Part shown: positions 26,938 through 35,397 of the stretch, in pieces | Layout: the number at the start of each line of letters is the position of its first letter | Position numbering within the stretch: position 1 is the first letter of the stretch | NCBI RefSeq assembly: GCF_000016665.1 | Contig: NC_009523.1 | Coordinates: 2,356,001-2,420,000, forward strand | Origin: Roseiflexus sp. RS-1 | GTDB lineage: Bacteria > Chloroflexota > Chloroflexia > Chloroflexales > Roseiflexaceae | Direction of reading: 5' to 3' | DNA: 64,000 nucleotides | Program-made: the position numbers and the translations under genes | The notes under the pieces: model-generated | The model's input: the letters and a program-made list of their open reading frames with translations, nothing else | Told to the model about the DNA's origin: nothing | Database searches by the model: none

Positions 26938-27027
26938 GGAACCGACCCGTCGCTCGCGGTTGGTATTCGCTCAGGTCGGCGTAGGTTTTGAGCCAAATGG
27001 AACTGACCCGTCGCTCGCGGTTGGTAT
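26938..27027. repeat. 29-bp direct repeat, two copies
   Basis: GGAACYGACCCGTCGCTCGC plus GGTTGGTAT occurs at 26938-26966 and 26999-27027, differing at one base, with a 61-base period. It lies in the 322-base gap between the SulP and ACR3 genes. No coding frame spans it. Confidence 0.8.
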
Positions 27028-27107
27028 AGCTGGCTGAACTCCTTCACGATGACACTTCCTTTACCGGGAATTATCAAAATCTCCCTCGTCAAACAAGTAT
27101 GCGCGCT

Positions 27108-27129
27108 TATACTTCAACCATATGTTGAA
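27108..27129 (+). promoter_or_regulatory. Candidate promoter and operator of the ACR3 gene
   Basis: TATACT (27108-27113) could be a -10 box. It abuts an inverted repeat, TTCAA-N7-TTGAA (27113-27129), about 85 bases before the start codon. ArsR-type repressors bind AT-rich dyads near the promoter, but no arsR gene is in the window. Confidence 0.35.
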
Positions 27130-27212
27130 CTATTATTGCGACTGGAGCTCAGTCGCCCGCTGCCGTAAGCATAGTGATGGCGTCAGTTTGAGATAACGCA
27201 CCAGGAGTTCGT

Positions 27213-28382
27213 ATGTCACACACTTCCACAACCGTGCCGCACTCCACGCCGAGCGTCACGCGCCAGCTTTCCGCCCTGGATCGCTACCTCACCCTCTGGA
27301 TTTTCCTGGCAATGGCTCTGGGAGTCGGTCTGGGCTATTTCTTGCCCGGCGTCGAGCAGTTCATCAATCGCTTCCAGGTCGGTACAACCAATATTCCGAT
27401 TGCGATTGGCCTGGTATTGATGATGTATCCGCCGTTCGCCAAAGTGAAATATGAGGAACTGGGCGAGGTTTTTCGTAACACAAAGGTGCTTGGCTTATCA
27501 CTGATCCAGAACTGGGTCGTCGGACCGATCCTCATGTTTGGGCTGGCAATCATCTTCCTGCGTGATTATCCCGAGTACATGGTCGGCCTGATTCTGATTG
27601 GTCTGGCACGCTGTATCGCCATGGTGATCGTTTGGAACGAACTGGCAAAAGGCGATACCGAATATGCCGCCGGGATTGTAGCGTTCAACAGCCTGTTCCA
27701 GGTCTTCTTCTACAGCATTTACGCCTGGGTGTTCATTACTGTATTGCCGCCGTTGTTTGGCATGCAGGGCAGTATCGTTCGCATCGGCATTGTTCAGATT
27801 GCTGAAAGCGTGTTTATCTACCTGGGCATCCCGATGATCGCTGGCTTCCTGACCCGCTTTATCCTGCTGCGCGCCAGGGGGCGGGAGTGGTATGAACGCG
27901 TCTTCGTGCCACGTATCAGTCCACTGACGCTGATTGCGCTACTGTTTACAATCGTGTTGATGTTCAGCCTGAAGGGTGAATTGATCGTCCAGATCCCGCT
28001 TGATGTGGTGCGCATCGCCATTCCGCTGCTGCTCTATTTTGTGCTCATGTTCCTGGTCAGCTTCTGGATAGGCTATCGTCTCGGCGCAGATTACCGCAAA
28101 ACGACGACGCTCTCGTTCACTGCGGCGAGTAACAACTTCGAACTGGCGATCGCTGTTGCAGTCGCCGTCTTCGGCATCGGTTCCGGCGCAGCCTTTGCAG
28201 CGGTGATTGGTCCGCTGATTGAGGTGCCGGTGATGATCGGCCTGGTGAATGTCGCCTTCTGGTTCCAGCGGCGCTATTTCGCTCATGAAGCCCAACCAGC
28301 CGATGTCTTGTTGCAAACGACCGCCGAGGCTGGCTGTGGGTCGCCGGTGCGTGATCCAGGACAACGAACAGCGAACCGATGA
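27213..28382 (+). CDS. ACR3-family arsenite efflux permease
   Basis: 389 residues, ten predicted membrane helices. Family landmarks: [20 protein letters not shown], then [11 protein letters not shown], the essential Cys in [37 protein letters not shown], and the last-helix region [23 protein letters not shown]3 exports arsenite out of the cytoplasm using the proton gradient. The start ATG 27213 follows CAGGAG. It stands alone, without arsC or arsR. The C-terminal 30 residues, rich in Ala/Arg, lie beyond the family core. Confidence 0.94.
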   Translation: MSHTSTTVPHSTPSVTRQLSALDRYLTLWIFLAMALGVGLGYFLPGVEQFINRFQVGTTNIPIAIGLVLMMYPPFAKVKYEELGEVFRNTKVLGLSLIQNWVVGPILMFGLAIIFLRDYPEYMVGLILIGLARCIAMVIVWNELAKGDTEYAAGIVAFNSLFQVFFYSIYAWVFITVLPPLFGMQGSIVRIGIVQIAESVFIYLGIPMIAGFLTRFILLRARGREWYERVFVPRISPLTLIALLFTIVLMFSLKGELIVQIPLDVVRIAIPLLLYFVLMFLVSFWIGYRLGADYRKTTTLSFTAASNNFELAIAVAVAVFGIGSGAAFAAVIGPLIEVPVMIGLVNVAFWFQRRYFAHEAQPADVLLQTTAEAGCGSPVRDPGQRTANR

Positions 28383-28466
28383 GCGCACGGTTGACACTAG
28401 ACACCATCAAGGTTTAATGGTATACCGGGATGCAATCTTCCCGCAGCAACCAGATCGTCCGGCGTG

Positions 28467-29291
28467 TTATGCGCTGGCGCGATCCCGCCGCGCCAGCCAC
28501 AGAATCACGATCACCCACACGATGACCACGCTACTGATGAGCGCGTTGCCGACGCCTTCCGCGATGGGCGACGCGCTCACGAAATCGAACAGACCGTGCC
28601 ACAGCGCCACCACCAGGATGCTGCGCCCGCTTCCCCGATACATCCACGAGAGTAAGATCGACCCCATCGTGATACTGATCAGATAACCAGCGAAGCCGCC
28701 GATGCCCAACGCAATGAAGTTTGCCTTGTAGAAAAAGTACGGCAGATGCCACAAGCCCCACAGCACGCCGATCATTACTGCCGCCTGCACCCAACCTCCG
28801 CCCTCCATGCGATGGAAGGCGAAGCCGCGCCAGCCGACCTCCTCACCGAAGCCATAGGTGGCAATCCACAACGCCAGCGCCGCCAGTGCGCCGATAGCGC
28901 CCAGATAATCGACCTCGCCAAACAACGCCAGATCGGGCAGAACGCCGTTACTCAGCCAGAAGACGACAATCGCCGCCACACCGAGTGCAACCGGCGTGCC
29001 GACGCCGATCAGCCACCAGCGCCAGCCAACATCAGCGCGCATGCCCCGTCGCCAGAGATCGAGCAGACCAGGGCGACCGCTGATGAGCGCAGTCACAACA
29101 ATCGCTGCGACCATCGGACCGAAAGCGCTGACATAATGGAGCGCTCCTGGCACACTCAGCGCCCCCTGATAATCCGCAATCAGCAACCCGCCGATCGTCC
29201 ACGAGAACGCATAGGCGATCAGGAAAAAGACGACGACAGGATACTGATGGACGAGACCCTGGCGAGGCGCTTCAGACGGATAGACCGTCAT
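28467..29291 (-). CDS. CPBP-family intramembrane metalloprotease
   Basis: 274 residues, about eight membrane helices. The three motifs are present: YGFGEEVGWRGFAF (EExxxR), VLWGLWHLPYFF (FxxxH type) and VVALWHGLFDFVS (HxxxB). The family includes CAAX prenyl proteases and bacteriocin self-immunity proteins; the substrate here is unknown. It ends 84 bases after the convergent ACR3 gene and begins 29 bases downstream of the repeat protein gene. Confidence 0.9.
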   Translation of the reverse strand: MTVYPSEAPRQGLVHQYPVVVFFLIAYAFSWTIGGLLIADYQGALSVPGALHYVSAFGPMVAAIVVTALISGRPGLLDLWRRGMRADVGWRWWLIGVGTPVALGVAAIVVFWLSNGVLPDLALFGEVDYLGAIGALAALALWIATYGFGEEVGWRGFAFHRMEGGGWVQAAVMIGVLWGLWHLPYFFYKANFIALGIGGFAGYLISITMGSILLSWMYRGSGRSILVVALWHGLFDFVSASPIAEGVGNALISSVVIVWVIVILWLARRDRASA

Positions 29292-29320
29292 ACGATGAAC
29301 TCGCTTTCTTCTCGGCGCGA

Positions 29321-29884
29321 TCAGGTGTTCGGAAGCGGTGCGGCATCGTCGTTCTTCATCGCGTCCTGTTCCGCGCTGATCGCCGCACGCAATCGTTCTT
29401 GCGCACGCCTTCGAACCGCATCGCTCTGATCGTTCAGCAGGAGGCGAAGCACATCAGTGCGGGTCGCCTCACGCGCAAGCTTCCGCCGAAAGTCTGTCGA
29501 TACACGTGGATCGGCAAGCATCGTGTGAATCGCATCGAGCGGTGTGTGGGGATGGTTGCACAGGGCGCTGCCGGCTGCGAGACCGTTGTCGTTCCCGCGT
29601 CCACGGTTGAGCACTGCCGGTAAACGTTCAGCCAGCACACGCAACCCATGCGCCGGGGTGTTGGGATGCCGTGCAAGAGCGAGAGCAAGACGCTGTTCAT
29701 TCCAGGATGTGATATGCTGTGGGGTAAGTGCAACAAGCACATCCGCCTCCGCATGCGGATGTTCCGCGACCGCCAATCGAACAAAATCGTACACCGAACC
29801 GGCAAGGAAGCGCAATTCTTCGGGCGAGGCTGCCGGATCACGGGCGGCGTCCAGATAGTCTTTGGGGGAGTGATAGCGTCTCAT
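29321..29884 (-). CDS. Leucine-rich-repeat-variant/HEAT-like repeat protein
   Basis: 187 residues made of about five alpha-helical repeats of 24-30 residues with the pattern LA-x-HP-x(3)-xVL-x-L: DPAASPEELRFLAG, VRLAVAEHPHAEADVLVAL, ALALARHPNTPAHGLRVLAE, ALCNHPHTPLDAIHTML and ARDVLRLLLND-like. Such LRV proteins are scaffolds for protein-protein contact. No enzyme motif. The ATG at 29884 overlaps a TATAAT-like string, so a promoter further upstream or a later start is possible. Confidence 0.65.
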   Translation of the reverse strand: MRRYHSPKDYLDAARDPAASPEELRFLAGSVYDFVRLAVAEHPHAEADVLVALTPQHITSWNEQRLALALARHPNTPAHGLRVLAERLPAVLNRGRGNDNGLAAGSALCNHPHTPLDAIHTMLADPRVSTDFRRKLAREATRTDVLRLLLNDQSDAVRRRAQERLRAAISAEQDAMKNDDAAPLPNT

Positions 29885-29952
29885 TATATCAGGAAGCAGG
29901 ATAGTGATAACGATGTATCAAGTATACCATACACAGGCGAGCGAACGCCCTG

Positions 29953-29958
29953 TATAAT
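29953..29958 (+). promoter_or_regulatory. -10 box eight bases before the start codon at 29967
   Basis: TATAAT, eight bases, then ATG: the spacing of a leaderless transcript. No Shine-Dalgarno site fits between them. Confidence 0.5.
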
Positions 29959-29966
29959 TTTCGAGT

Positions 29967-30389
29967 ATGGATAAACAGCAACACATAACCTTTGGTCAGG
30001 CGCCGCGGATCGCGCTCTGGATTGGTCTCCTGATGCTTCTGACGGGGCTGGTCATCCGCTATATCCTGGGAGAGCGCGGTGTCAACACGCTGATCCCAAC
30101 CCTGCTTGGCATGCCGATCTCGATGCTAGGCTTTGTGGCGCTGGAACCAGAATACGCATCAGGCGCAATGCGCGGCGTAACGGCGCTGGCGCTGCTCGGC
30201 GTACTACTCACCTTCAATGTCGTGCCACAGCTGAACGCAGTGCTGCTCGGTCAACCGCCAACCAGCAGCGTCATCACCCTTGTGACCAACACGCTCACAC
30301 TTGTGCTCTGCGGCGCCCTGCTGTGCGTCTGCCTCATCGCATTTGGCTGGGTCTGGTACAAACGGCGCGCCACCAGAACCGGCGAATAG
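29967..30389 (+). CDS. Four-helix membrane protein, DUF2854-like
   Basis: 140 residues with four membrane segments: IALWIGLLMLLTGLVIRYIL, TLIPTLLGMPISMLGFVALE, GVTALALLGVLLTFNVV and VLCGALLCVCLIAFGWVWY. The arrangement, with GVNTLIPTLLGMPISMLGF and a following LEPEY, resembles the DUF2854 membrane proteins known from phototrophs, but I hold this loosely. Function unknown. It is probably leaderless. Confidence 0.7.
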   Translation: MDKQQHITFGQAPRIALWIGLLMLLTGLVIRYILGERGVNTLIPTLLGMPISMLGFVALEPEYASGAMRGVTALALLGVLLTFNVVPQLNAVLLGQPPTSSVITLVTNTLTLVLCGALLCVCLIAFGWVWYKRRATRTGE

Positions 30390-30452
30390 ACAGAAGAGCG
30401 GATGTGCTGCCGTTTGGTGATCTGGGATGTTCTATGACAGCGAACTGCACCC

Positions 30453-31256
30453 TTACCCGCGACTGACGGGCAATCCGTACACCAGATGGTTGACCGGTCC
30501 GTATCCTTTGCCGATCGCTGGCGCGTGGACGATGGCATCTTGGAGATAAGCGTGCGCCTGACGAACCGCCTGTTCGACCGGTAGACCGCGCGCGATCAGT
30601 GCGGCAATGGCAGCAGCGTAGGTGCAACCGGTGCCGTGGGTATGGTTCGTTTCCAGGCGCGGTGCGCGCAGTGTGACAAAACGCTCGCCGTCGTACAGCA
30701 GATCGACGACATCGCTCCCCGACAGGTGCCCTCCCTTCAGCAACACATACCGTGGTCCGAGTGTGTGGAGATCGCGCGCAGCATCCTGCATGTCGCGTTC
30801 GTCGGTCACCGGGCGATTCAACAGCACCGACGCTTCTGGCAGGTTCGGCGTCACTACCAGCGCCAGCGGCAATAGCCGCGCACGCAGCGTGGCGATAGCA
30901 TCTTCTTCGAGCAGGCGCGCACCACTCTTCGCAACCATTACCGGATCGATCACCAGACGCTCGACCCGGTATCGCTCCAGCGTGTCGGCGACCGCCTGGA
31001 TAATGGAAGCGTTCCCCAGCATGCCGGTTTTGACCGCATCGGCGCCGATGTCGTCGAGCACCGCCTCGATTTGCGCAACAACGAGTGATGGTTCGAGCAT
31101 GAGCACGGCATGCACGCCGACCGTGTTTTGAGCAGTGATAGCGGTGATCGCGCTGGCGCCGTAGACCCCATGCGCCATAAATGTTTTCAAATCTGCCTGG
31201 ATGCCGGCGCCGCCGCCCGAATCGGAACCGGCAATCGTCAATGCTCGCGGTATCAT
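30453..31256 (-). CDS. thiD: Hydroxymethylpyrimidine/phosphomethylpyrimidine kinase
   Basis: 267 residues; phosphorylates HMP and HMP-P to HMP-PP, the pyrimidine half of thiamin. The N-terminal [18 protein letters not shown] binds substrate and Mg[20 protein letters not shown] and [12 protein letters not shown] are family stretches, and the anion hole is [17 protein letters not shown]. It is the last gene of the riboswitch-led operon, 10 bases after ecfT. Confidence 0.95.
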   Translation of the reverse strand: MIPRALTIAGSDSGGGAGIQADLKTFMAHGVYGASAITAITAQNTVGVHAVLMLEPSLVVAQIEAVLDDIGADAVKTGMLGNASIIQAVADTLERYRVERLVIDPVMVAKSGARLLEEDAIATLRARLLPLALVVTPNLPEASVLLNRPVTDERDMQDAARDLHTLGPRYVLLKGGHLSGSDVVDLLYDGERFVTLRAPRLETNHTHGTGCTYAAAIAALIARGLPVEQAVRQAHAYLQDAIVHAPAIGKGYGPVNHLVYGLPVSRG

Positions 31257-31266
31257 GTGCGCCTCC

Positions 31267-31932
31267 TCACAGCATCATGAGTATCATCACGAACAGGGTT
31301 GCGCCGACGAGCGCCCAGTCCTGCCAGCGCACCCGATAGTCTCCCAGTGGAGTGCGGTGCGGGCTGCCGAATCCGCGCGTTTCCAACCCTTCCGCCAGAT
31401 CATCGGCAAAACGCATCACACTCAGCAGCAGCGGTGTCAGCAGCAACGGACCATTGTGCAGCAGATGCCATCCGTCGAACCGGATGCCGCGACTCGCCTG
31501 CGCATCGTATACATCACGCGCCAGTGCGCCCATCAGCGGTGTAAAGCGCAACGCTCCTTCCAGCAGAAAGGTCATCTGAGACGGAACGCCGCTTGCCAGC
31601 AACGCATCGCCCAATTCTTCGGGCGGGGTGACGCTAAAGAAGACGATGCCTGCGCTGACAAGCGCAATCAGGCGCAGCGCAGCGCCGATTGCCGCCTCGT
31701 AGCCGCCGCTCCAACCGGCAACCAGAGCGAACAGCAGGAGTGTCGGCAGCAGGATGCGCATCACCTGCAACCAGCGTCGTTCAAGTCCCAGCCCGATCAG
31801 TAATGCGCCGGTTACACCGGTGATCAGCGCGAGCCGCACGAGATCGGTTGTCAGGATGATGGTCGCCGAGCCGATCAGGTACGCCAGCGCCTTTGCGCGC
31901 GGGTCGAACCGTGATGTCGTCGAGCAATTCAT
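31267..31932 (-). CDS. ecfT: ECF transporter T component (EcfT)
   Basis: 221 residues, about five membrane helices. The N-terminal [19 protein letters not shown] is the usual EcfT start. The coupling helices that touch the ATPases are visible: [19 protein letters not shown] (A-R-G motif) and [14 protein letters not shown] (second A-R-G-like motif). It couples ATP hydrolysis to the S component, here ThiW. Its ATG overlaps the stop of the ATPase gene as ATGA. Confidence 0.9.
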   Translation of the reverse strand: MNCSTTSRFDPRAKALAYLIGSATIILTTDLVRLALITGVTGALLIGLGLERRWLQVMRILLPTLLLFALVAGWSGGYEAAIGAALRLIALVSAGIVFFSVTPPEELGDALLASGVPSQMTFLLEGALRFTPLMGALARDVYDAQASRGIRFDGWHLLHNGPLLLTPLLLSVMRFADDLAEGLETRGFGSPHRTPLGDYRVRWQDWALVGATLFVMILMML

Positions 31933-32420
31933 ACACGTGCAACAATGCGCATCGCCTTCTGCCGCAATGCTTCTTCTGCTGGAAGGCGCAAACGCGCCTG
32001 CTCGATAATTGTCGGTTGGGCGCAGATTGCCGACGGTGCGTCACAGGCAACAACACTGCCGTGATCCAGCACCGCCCAGCGGTTACAGAGGTGGTACGCC
32101 CATTCGGTATCGTGGGTGGCGATGACCACCGTCATTCCATCGCCAGCAACATCGGCGATCAGCGCCCGCAATGCCTGCCGGTTGAGCGCGTCCTGCCCCG
32201 CTGTCGGTTCGTCGAGGAGCAGGATGGATGGTCGTGATGCCAGGATTGCGGCGATTGCGACTCGACGTTGCTCACCGGCGCTCAACCGGTGCGGTGACCG
32301 GTGCAGCAGCGGTTCGAGATGGCAGCGCTCGATGACACGCGCCAGCCAGGTACGATCCAGCCGGTTCAGCGCGCGTGGTCCGGTCTCCAGTTCGTCCTGC
32401 ACCGTCGGCGCGAACAGCAT
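31929..32420 (-). CDS. ECF transporter ATPase, C-terminal half of the second ABC domain (after an in-frame TGA)
   Basis: The same reading frame as the CDS at 32475-33536, separated from it by a TGA at 32475-32477 and 18 sense codons. It carries the signature HRLSAGEQRRVAIAAIL, Walker B SILLLDEPTAGQD and the H-loop VIATHDTEW. The Q-loop (GQHPWHMLFAPTVQDEL) straddles the first ATG at 32420, so that ATG is inside a conserved block and is unlikely to be a natural start; there is no ribosome site before it. If read through, the whole protein would be about 535 residues, normal for a double-ABC ECF ATPase. Confidence 0.75.
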   Translation of the reverse strand: MLFAPTVQDELETGPRALNRLDRTWLARVIERCHLEPLLHRSPHRLSAGEQRRVAIAAILASRPSILLLDEPTAGQDALNRQALRALIADVAGDGMTVVIATHDTEWAYHLCNRWAVLDHGSVVACDAPSAICAQPTIIEQARLRLPAEEALRQKAMRIVARV

Positions 32421-32474
32421 ATGCCATGGGTGTTGCCCGACTATCCCGACATCACGCGCAATCTCCCACAGCGG

Positions 32475-33536
32475 TCATCGCCCGATCGGTCGCCCCTGCA
32501 CGCGAACGATGCCGCGCTGTGGTCGCAGCAATCCGTTTCCCAGCCGAAGAAGTGTTGTTTTGCCGGCGCCATTTGCGCCCAGCAACCCGACGATGTCCCT
32601 GGGAGCAGCGGACAGGCGCGCTTGATGCAGTATCAGGCGGTTGCCGCGCGCAAACGATACGTCTTCCCAGATAATCGCTGGCGATACCGCCGGCGCGTTA
32701 TTTTGAGACGATAAGCGGCGCGCAAGCGACGGCGCAATATCCAGCGCCTCATCGAGCGTCAGGGGTGTTGCGGCCAAACCGGCGGCGCGCGCCAGACACA
32801 CCAGCGGCGGCAATTCCAGGTTCCATTGCGATACATCACACGCCAGCACCGACCGCGGCATCCCGTCCGCAACCACCTGACCTTCGTGCAACACTATCAG
32901 GCGCGTTGCCAGGTCGGCTACTTCTGCCAGGCGATGTTCGGCAACCACAATGGTCACCCCGCGCCGATGGAGCATGCGCAACGTTTCGCGCAGTCGTCCG
33001 CCGCCAGCCGCGTCGAGAAAGGCAAATGGCTCATCGAGCGCCAGCAGGCGCGGATGCAGCGCGAGCACCCCGGCAATCGCCACGCGCTGCACTTCGCCGC
33101 CCGATAGCGCGCTTACCTGGCGATCAAGCAACGGATCAATCGCCAGCAATGCCGCGACCTCATGAACACGCTCCGCAATTGTGGCACAGTCGAGACCCTG
33201 GCAGGCTGGACCAAGCGCCAGATCACGAGCGACCGTTGTCGCCAGACTCTGGGCTTCAGGGTTCTGTAATGCCAGCCCTACGCTGCGACTCAGGACGTAT
33301 GGCGGCGTCGAGCGCACATCCTGCCCTGCAACCAGTGCGCGCCCGCTCAGGTCGCCACTGTAGAGATGGGGAATGAGACCGTTGAACAGGCGGCAGAGGG
33401 TGGATTTACCCGACCCGCTGGCGCCTGCCAGAATGACGAACTCTCCCTCCTCGATGGTGAGTGACACCTGATGCAGGGCAAGCGTCCCATCCCGGTACCG
33501 ATAGGTCACCCCGTCACAGACAACCAGAGGGTTCAT
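32475..33536 (-). CDS. ECF transporter ATPase, first ABC domain and start of the second
   Basis: Begins with MNPLVVCDGVTYRYRDG; the ATG overlaps the thiW stop as ATGA. Domain 1 is complete: Walker A GASGSGKST, Q-loop LQNPEAQS, signature VSALSGGEVQRVAIAGVLA, Walker B LLALDEPFAFLD and H-loop VVAEHRLAE. Domain 2 begins near residue 290 and has Walker A GANGAGKTTLLRLGNG, then stops at GRPIGR-TGA. The codon at the stop differs by one base from CGA (Arg), and the frame continues with conserved sequence. So this is a nonsense mutation, a sequencing error, or read-through (the stop is TGA followed by C, a leaky context). Confidence 0.85.
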   Translation of the reverse strand: MNPLVVCDGVTYRYRDGTLALHQVSLTIEEGEFVILAGASGSGKSTLCRLFNGLIPHLYSGDLSGRALVAGQDVRSTPPYVLSRSVGLALQNPEAQSLATTVARDLALGPACQGLDCATIAERVHEVAALLAIDPLLDRQVSALSGGEVQRVAIAGVLALHPRLLALDEPFAFLDAAGGGRLRETLRMLHRRGVTIVVAEHRLAEVADLATRLIVLHEGQVVADGMPRSVLACDVSQWNLELPPLVCLARAAGLAATPLTLDEALDIAPSLARRLSSQNNAPAVSPAIIWEDVSFARGNRLILHQARLSAAPRDIVGLLGANGAGKTTLLRLGNGLLRPQRGIVRVQGRPIGR

Positions 33537-34057
33537 TGCGTTCCATCGGGACGTTCCAGGTAACCGGTTCGCCGCAGCGCCAGTAAGCCGAGCGCGCCCA
33601 GCACTGCGCCAACCAGTGACGAGAGCGCAAATGGAATAATGAGCGCCGTTGCACCCATCGGGCGATTCATCACATACGGCGCCACCGCCAGCGCGCCGAC
33701 CAGTGCGCCGATGATGCCGGTGCCGATCACTTCGCCTGCGACCGTCAGCGGGATGTTCCGTGTCGCGCGGTAGATCAGCCCCGCGAGCAGCACGCCGAAG
33801 ATGCTGCCGGGAAATGCCAGCGGCGTGCCCAGTCCCAGCGCATTGCGGATGATCGAGGTGACCAGCGCCACCGCCAGACCCCACCAGGGACCAACGAGCG
33901 CTCCGGCAAGCACATTGACCATATGCTGCACCGGAAAGACTTTTGCAATCCCGACCGGGATACTGATCGGCGACAACGCGACTGCCAGCGCCGTCAACAC
34001 GATGGCATACGCCAGCCGTCGCGTCTGTCCCCGCACAATTGAGGTTGTTGCTGCCAT
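33533..34057 (-). CDS. thiW: ECF transporter S component, ThiW family
   Basis: 174 residues, five to six membrane helices, the substrate-binding subunit of an ECF importer. ISIPVGIAKVFPVQHMVNVL, GALVGPWWGLAVALVTSIIR and GTPLAFPGSIFGVLLAGLIY are ThiW-like. ThiW is predicted to import the thiazole precursor of thiamin. Its neighbours fit: thiM salvages hydroxyethylthiazole and thiE joins the halves. The ATG at 34057 has AAGGAG seven bases upstream. The open frame to 34114 would be repeat-derived and is rejected. Confidence 0.9.
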   Translation of the reverse strand: MAATTSIVRGQTRRLAYAIVLTALAVALSPISIPVGIAKVFPVQHMVNVLAGALVGPWWGLAVALVTSIIRNALGLGTPLAFPGSIFGVLLAGLIYRATRNIPLTVAGEVIGTGIIGALVGALAVAPYVMNRPMGATALIIPFALSSLVGAVLGALGLLALRRTGYLERPDGTQ

Positions 34058-34079
34058 TGCGTTTCTCCTTGTGTTAGGA

Positions 34080-34163
34080 GTTACAAGAACCAGGAACCGA
34101 GAACCGAGAATCAAGAACCGAGAACTGAGAACCAGGAACCAAGAACCAGGAACCGGGAGTCAG
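34080..34163. repeat. 7-bp repeat array (GAACCGA type) just upstream of thiW
   Basis: About eleven period-7 units: GAACCAG, GAACCGA, GAATCAA, GAACTGA, GAACCAA and similar. It ends about 20 bases before the thiW start. This subtype matches the one inside bchB. Confidence 0.93.
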
Positions 34164-34286
34164 GGGTTCAAGGGCGGACAGAAAATATGTGCGATCCACC
34201 TTTCCACCGGTACCATGCAACGCGCAATGCGTTCCAAACATGCAACGTGCAACCCCCACACCCCCTCAGGGCGCGCCTTTAGTATT

Positions 34287-34535
34287 CAACGTGCAACATT
34301 CAACGTTCAACGTTCAACGTTCAACGTTCAACGTGCCACAACCTCCCCACCTTCAACCTTCAACGTACAACGTGCCACAACCTCCCCACCTTCAACCTTC
34401 AACGTACAACGTGCCACAACCTTCAACCTTCAACCTTCAACGTGCAACGTGCAACGTGCCACAACCTCCCCACCTTCAACCTTCAACGTGCAACCTTCAA
34501 CCCTCGCGCCCCTATCGCCTCACGCCTCCCGCCTC
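34287..34535. repeat. Long 7-bp repeat field between thiM and thiW
   Basis: Over 30 units of GTTCAAC, CTTCAAC, GTGCAAC and CCACAAC type, with a few phase slips. A 39-base block beginning GTGCCACAACCTCCCCACC is repeated in tandem, showing duplication above the 7-base scale. The end next to thiM runs as CGCCTCA, CGCCTCC, CGCCTCA, up to its stop. The 485-base gap holds no gene. Confidence 0.93.
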
Positions 34536-34542
34536 ATGACCC

Positions 34543-35355
34543 TCACGAACCACCTTCCACAACCCGTGCACCGTTCGCCACCTGTTCCGGCGTAAGGTTG
34601 TAGATCTGGTCGAACAGCGCAACCTTGAAACTGGCGGGACCGTGCGCCTTTTCGGCAGCCAGTTCCGCTGCCAGCCCAAACATTGCCAGCCCGCCAGCCG
34701 CTGCCAGCAGATAATCACGCTCGACCGCCGCAAACGCCGCAACCATCGTCGTTGCCATACATCCGGTGCCGGTCAGCGTTGTCAGCCAGATGTGACCATT
34801 GTTGACCGTAAGGACACGCTCGCCGTCAGTAATAATGTCGCGCGCGCCGGTCAACGCCACAACCGTGTGATACGTCTGCGCCAGACGACGGGCCGCCGTC
34901 AACGGGTCTTCCGGTCCGGATACGCTCTCTACGCCTTTCACCTCGCCGCCCTCACCGCTCAGCGCACCGATCTCGCCGCCATTGCCGCGCACCACAGCGA
35001 TCCGCAACGAGCGCAGCAACTCAAGATTCGTCCTGGTGCGGAGCTGGGTTGCGCCTGCTCCCACCGGGTCGAGCACCACCGGCGTCTGGAGTTCGTTTGC
35101 GCGACGACCGGCAATCAGCATCGACTCGATCCAGTCGGGTGAAAGGGTGCCGACATTCAACACCAACGCCCCGGCATGCGCCACCATCTCGGCGACTTCT
35201 TCTGCATCATGCGCCATGACCGGCAATCCGCCAACGTGCAAGGTTACATTCGCGGTATCGTTCATGACGACCAGATTGGTAATGTGGTGGATCAACGGTC
35301 TGGTTGCGCGAATGCGAGCAAGCATGTCACCAATGCGCTGGTTGATAGGATCCAT
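34543..35355 (-). CDS. thiM: Hydroxyethylthiazole kinase
   Basis: 270 residues; phosphorylates salvaged 4-methyl-5-hydroxyethylthiazole. Family stretches are PLIHHITNLVVMNDTANVTL, VLDPVGAGATQLRT, VRGNGGEIGALSGEGG and the phosphate-binding LTGTGCMATTMVAAFAA with its conserved Cys. It starts 42 bases after the thiE stop, with AGGAGG upstream (AAAAGGAGGCGCACG). Its 3' end meets the repeat field. Confidence 0.95.
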   Translation of the reverse strand: MDPINQRIGDMLARIRATRPLIHHITNLVVMNDTANVTLHVGGLPVMAHDAEEVAEMVAHAGALVLNVGTLSPDWIESMLIAGRRANELQTPVVLDPVGAGATQLRTRTNLELLRSLRIAVVRGNGGEIGALSGEGGEVKGVESVSGPEDPLTAARRLAQTYHTVVALTGARDIITDGERVLTVNNGHIWLTTLTGTGCMATTMVAAFAAVERDYLLAAAGGLAMFGLAAELAAEKAHGPASFKVALFDQIYNLTPEQVANGARVVEGGS

Positions 35356-35397
35356 CGTGCGCCTCCTTTTGGTAGAAGCATATCGTCCTCATATCGA

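Noticed and set aside
31929-33536. Frameshift in the ECF ATPase gene
   Set aside because: Both open frames are in the same frame (the total span is a multiple of three and the codons between read as conserved sequence); the fault is a single TGA.
33533-34114. Longer N-terminus for ThiW, starting at 34114
   Set aside because: The extra residues come from the 7-bp repeat, and a strong ribosome site marks ATG 34057.
34189-34539. Open frames inside the repeat field between thiM and thiW
   Set aside because: They encode only Thr/Pro/Asn/Phe repeats from the 7-bp units and have no start signals.
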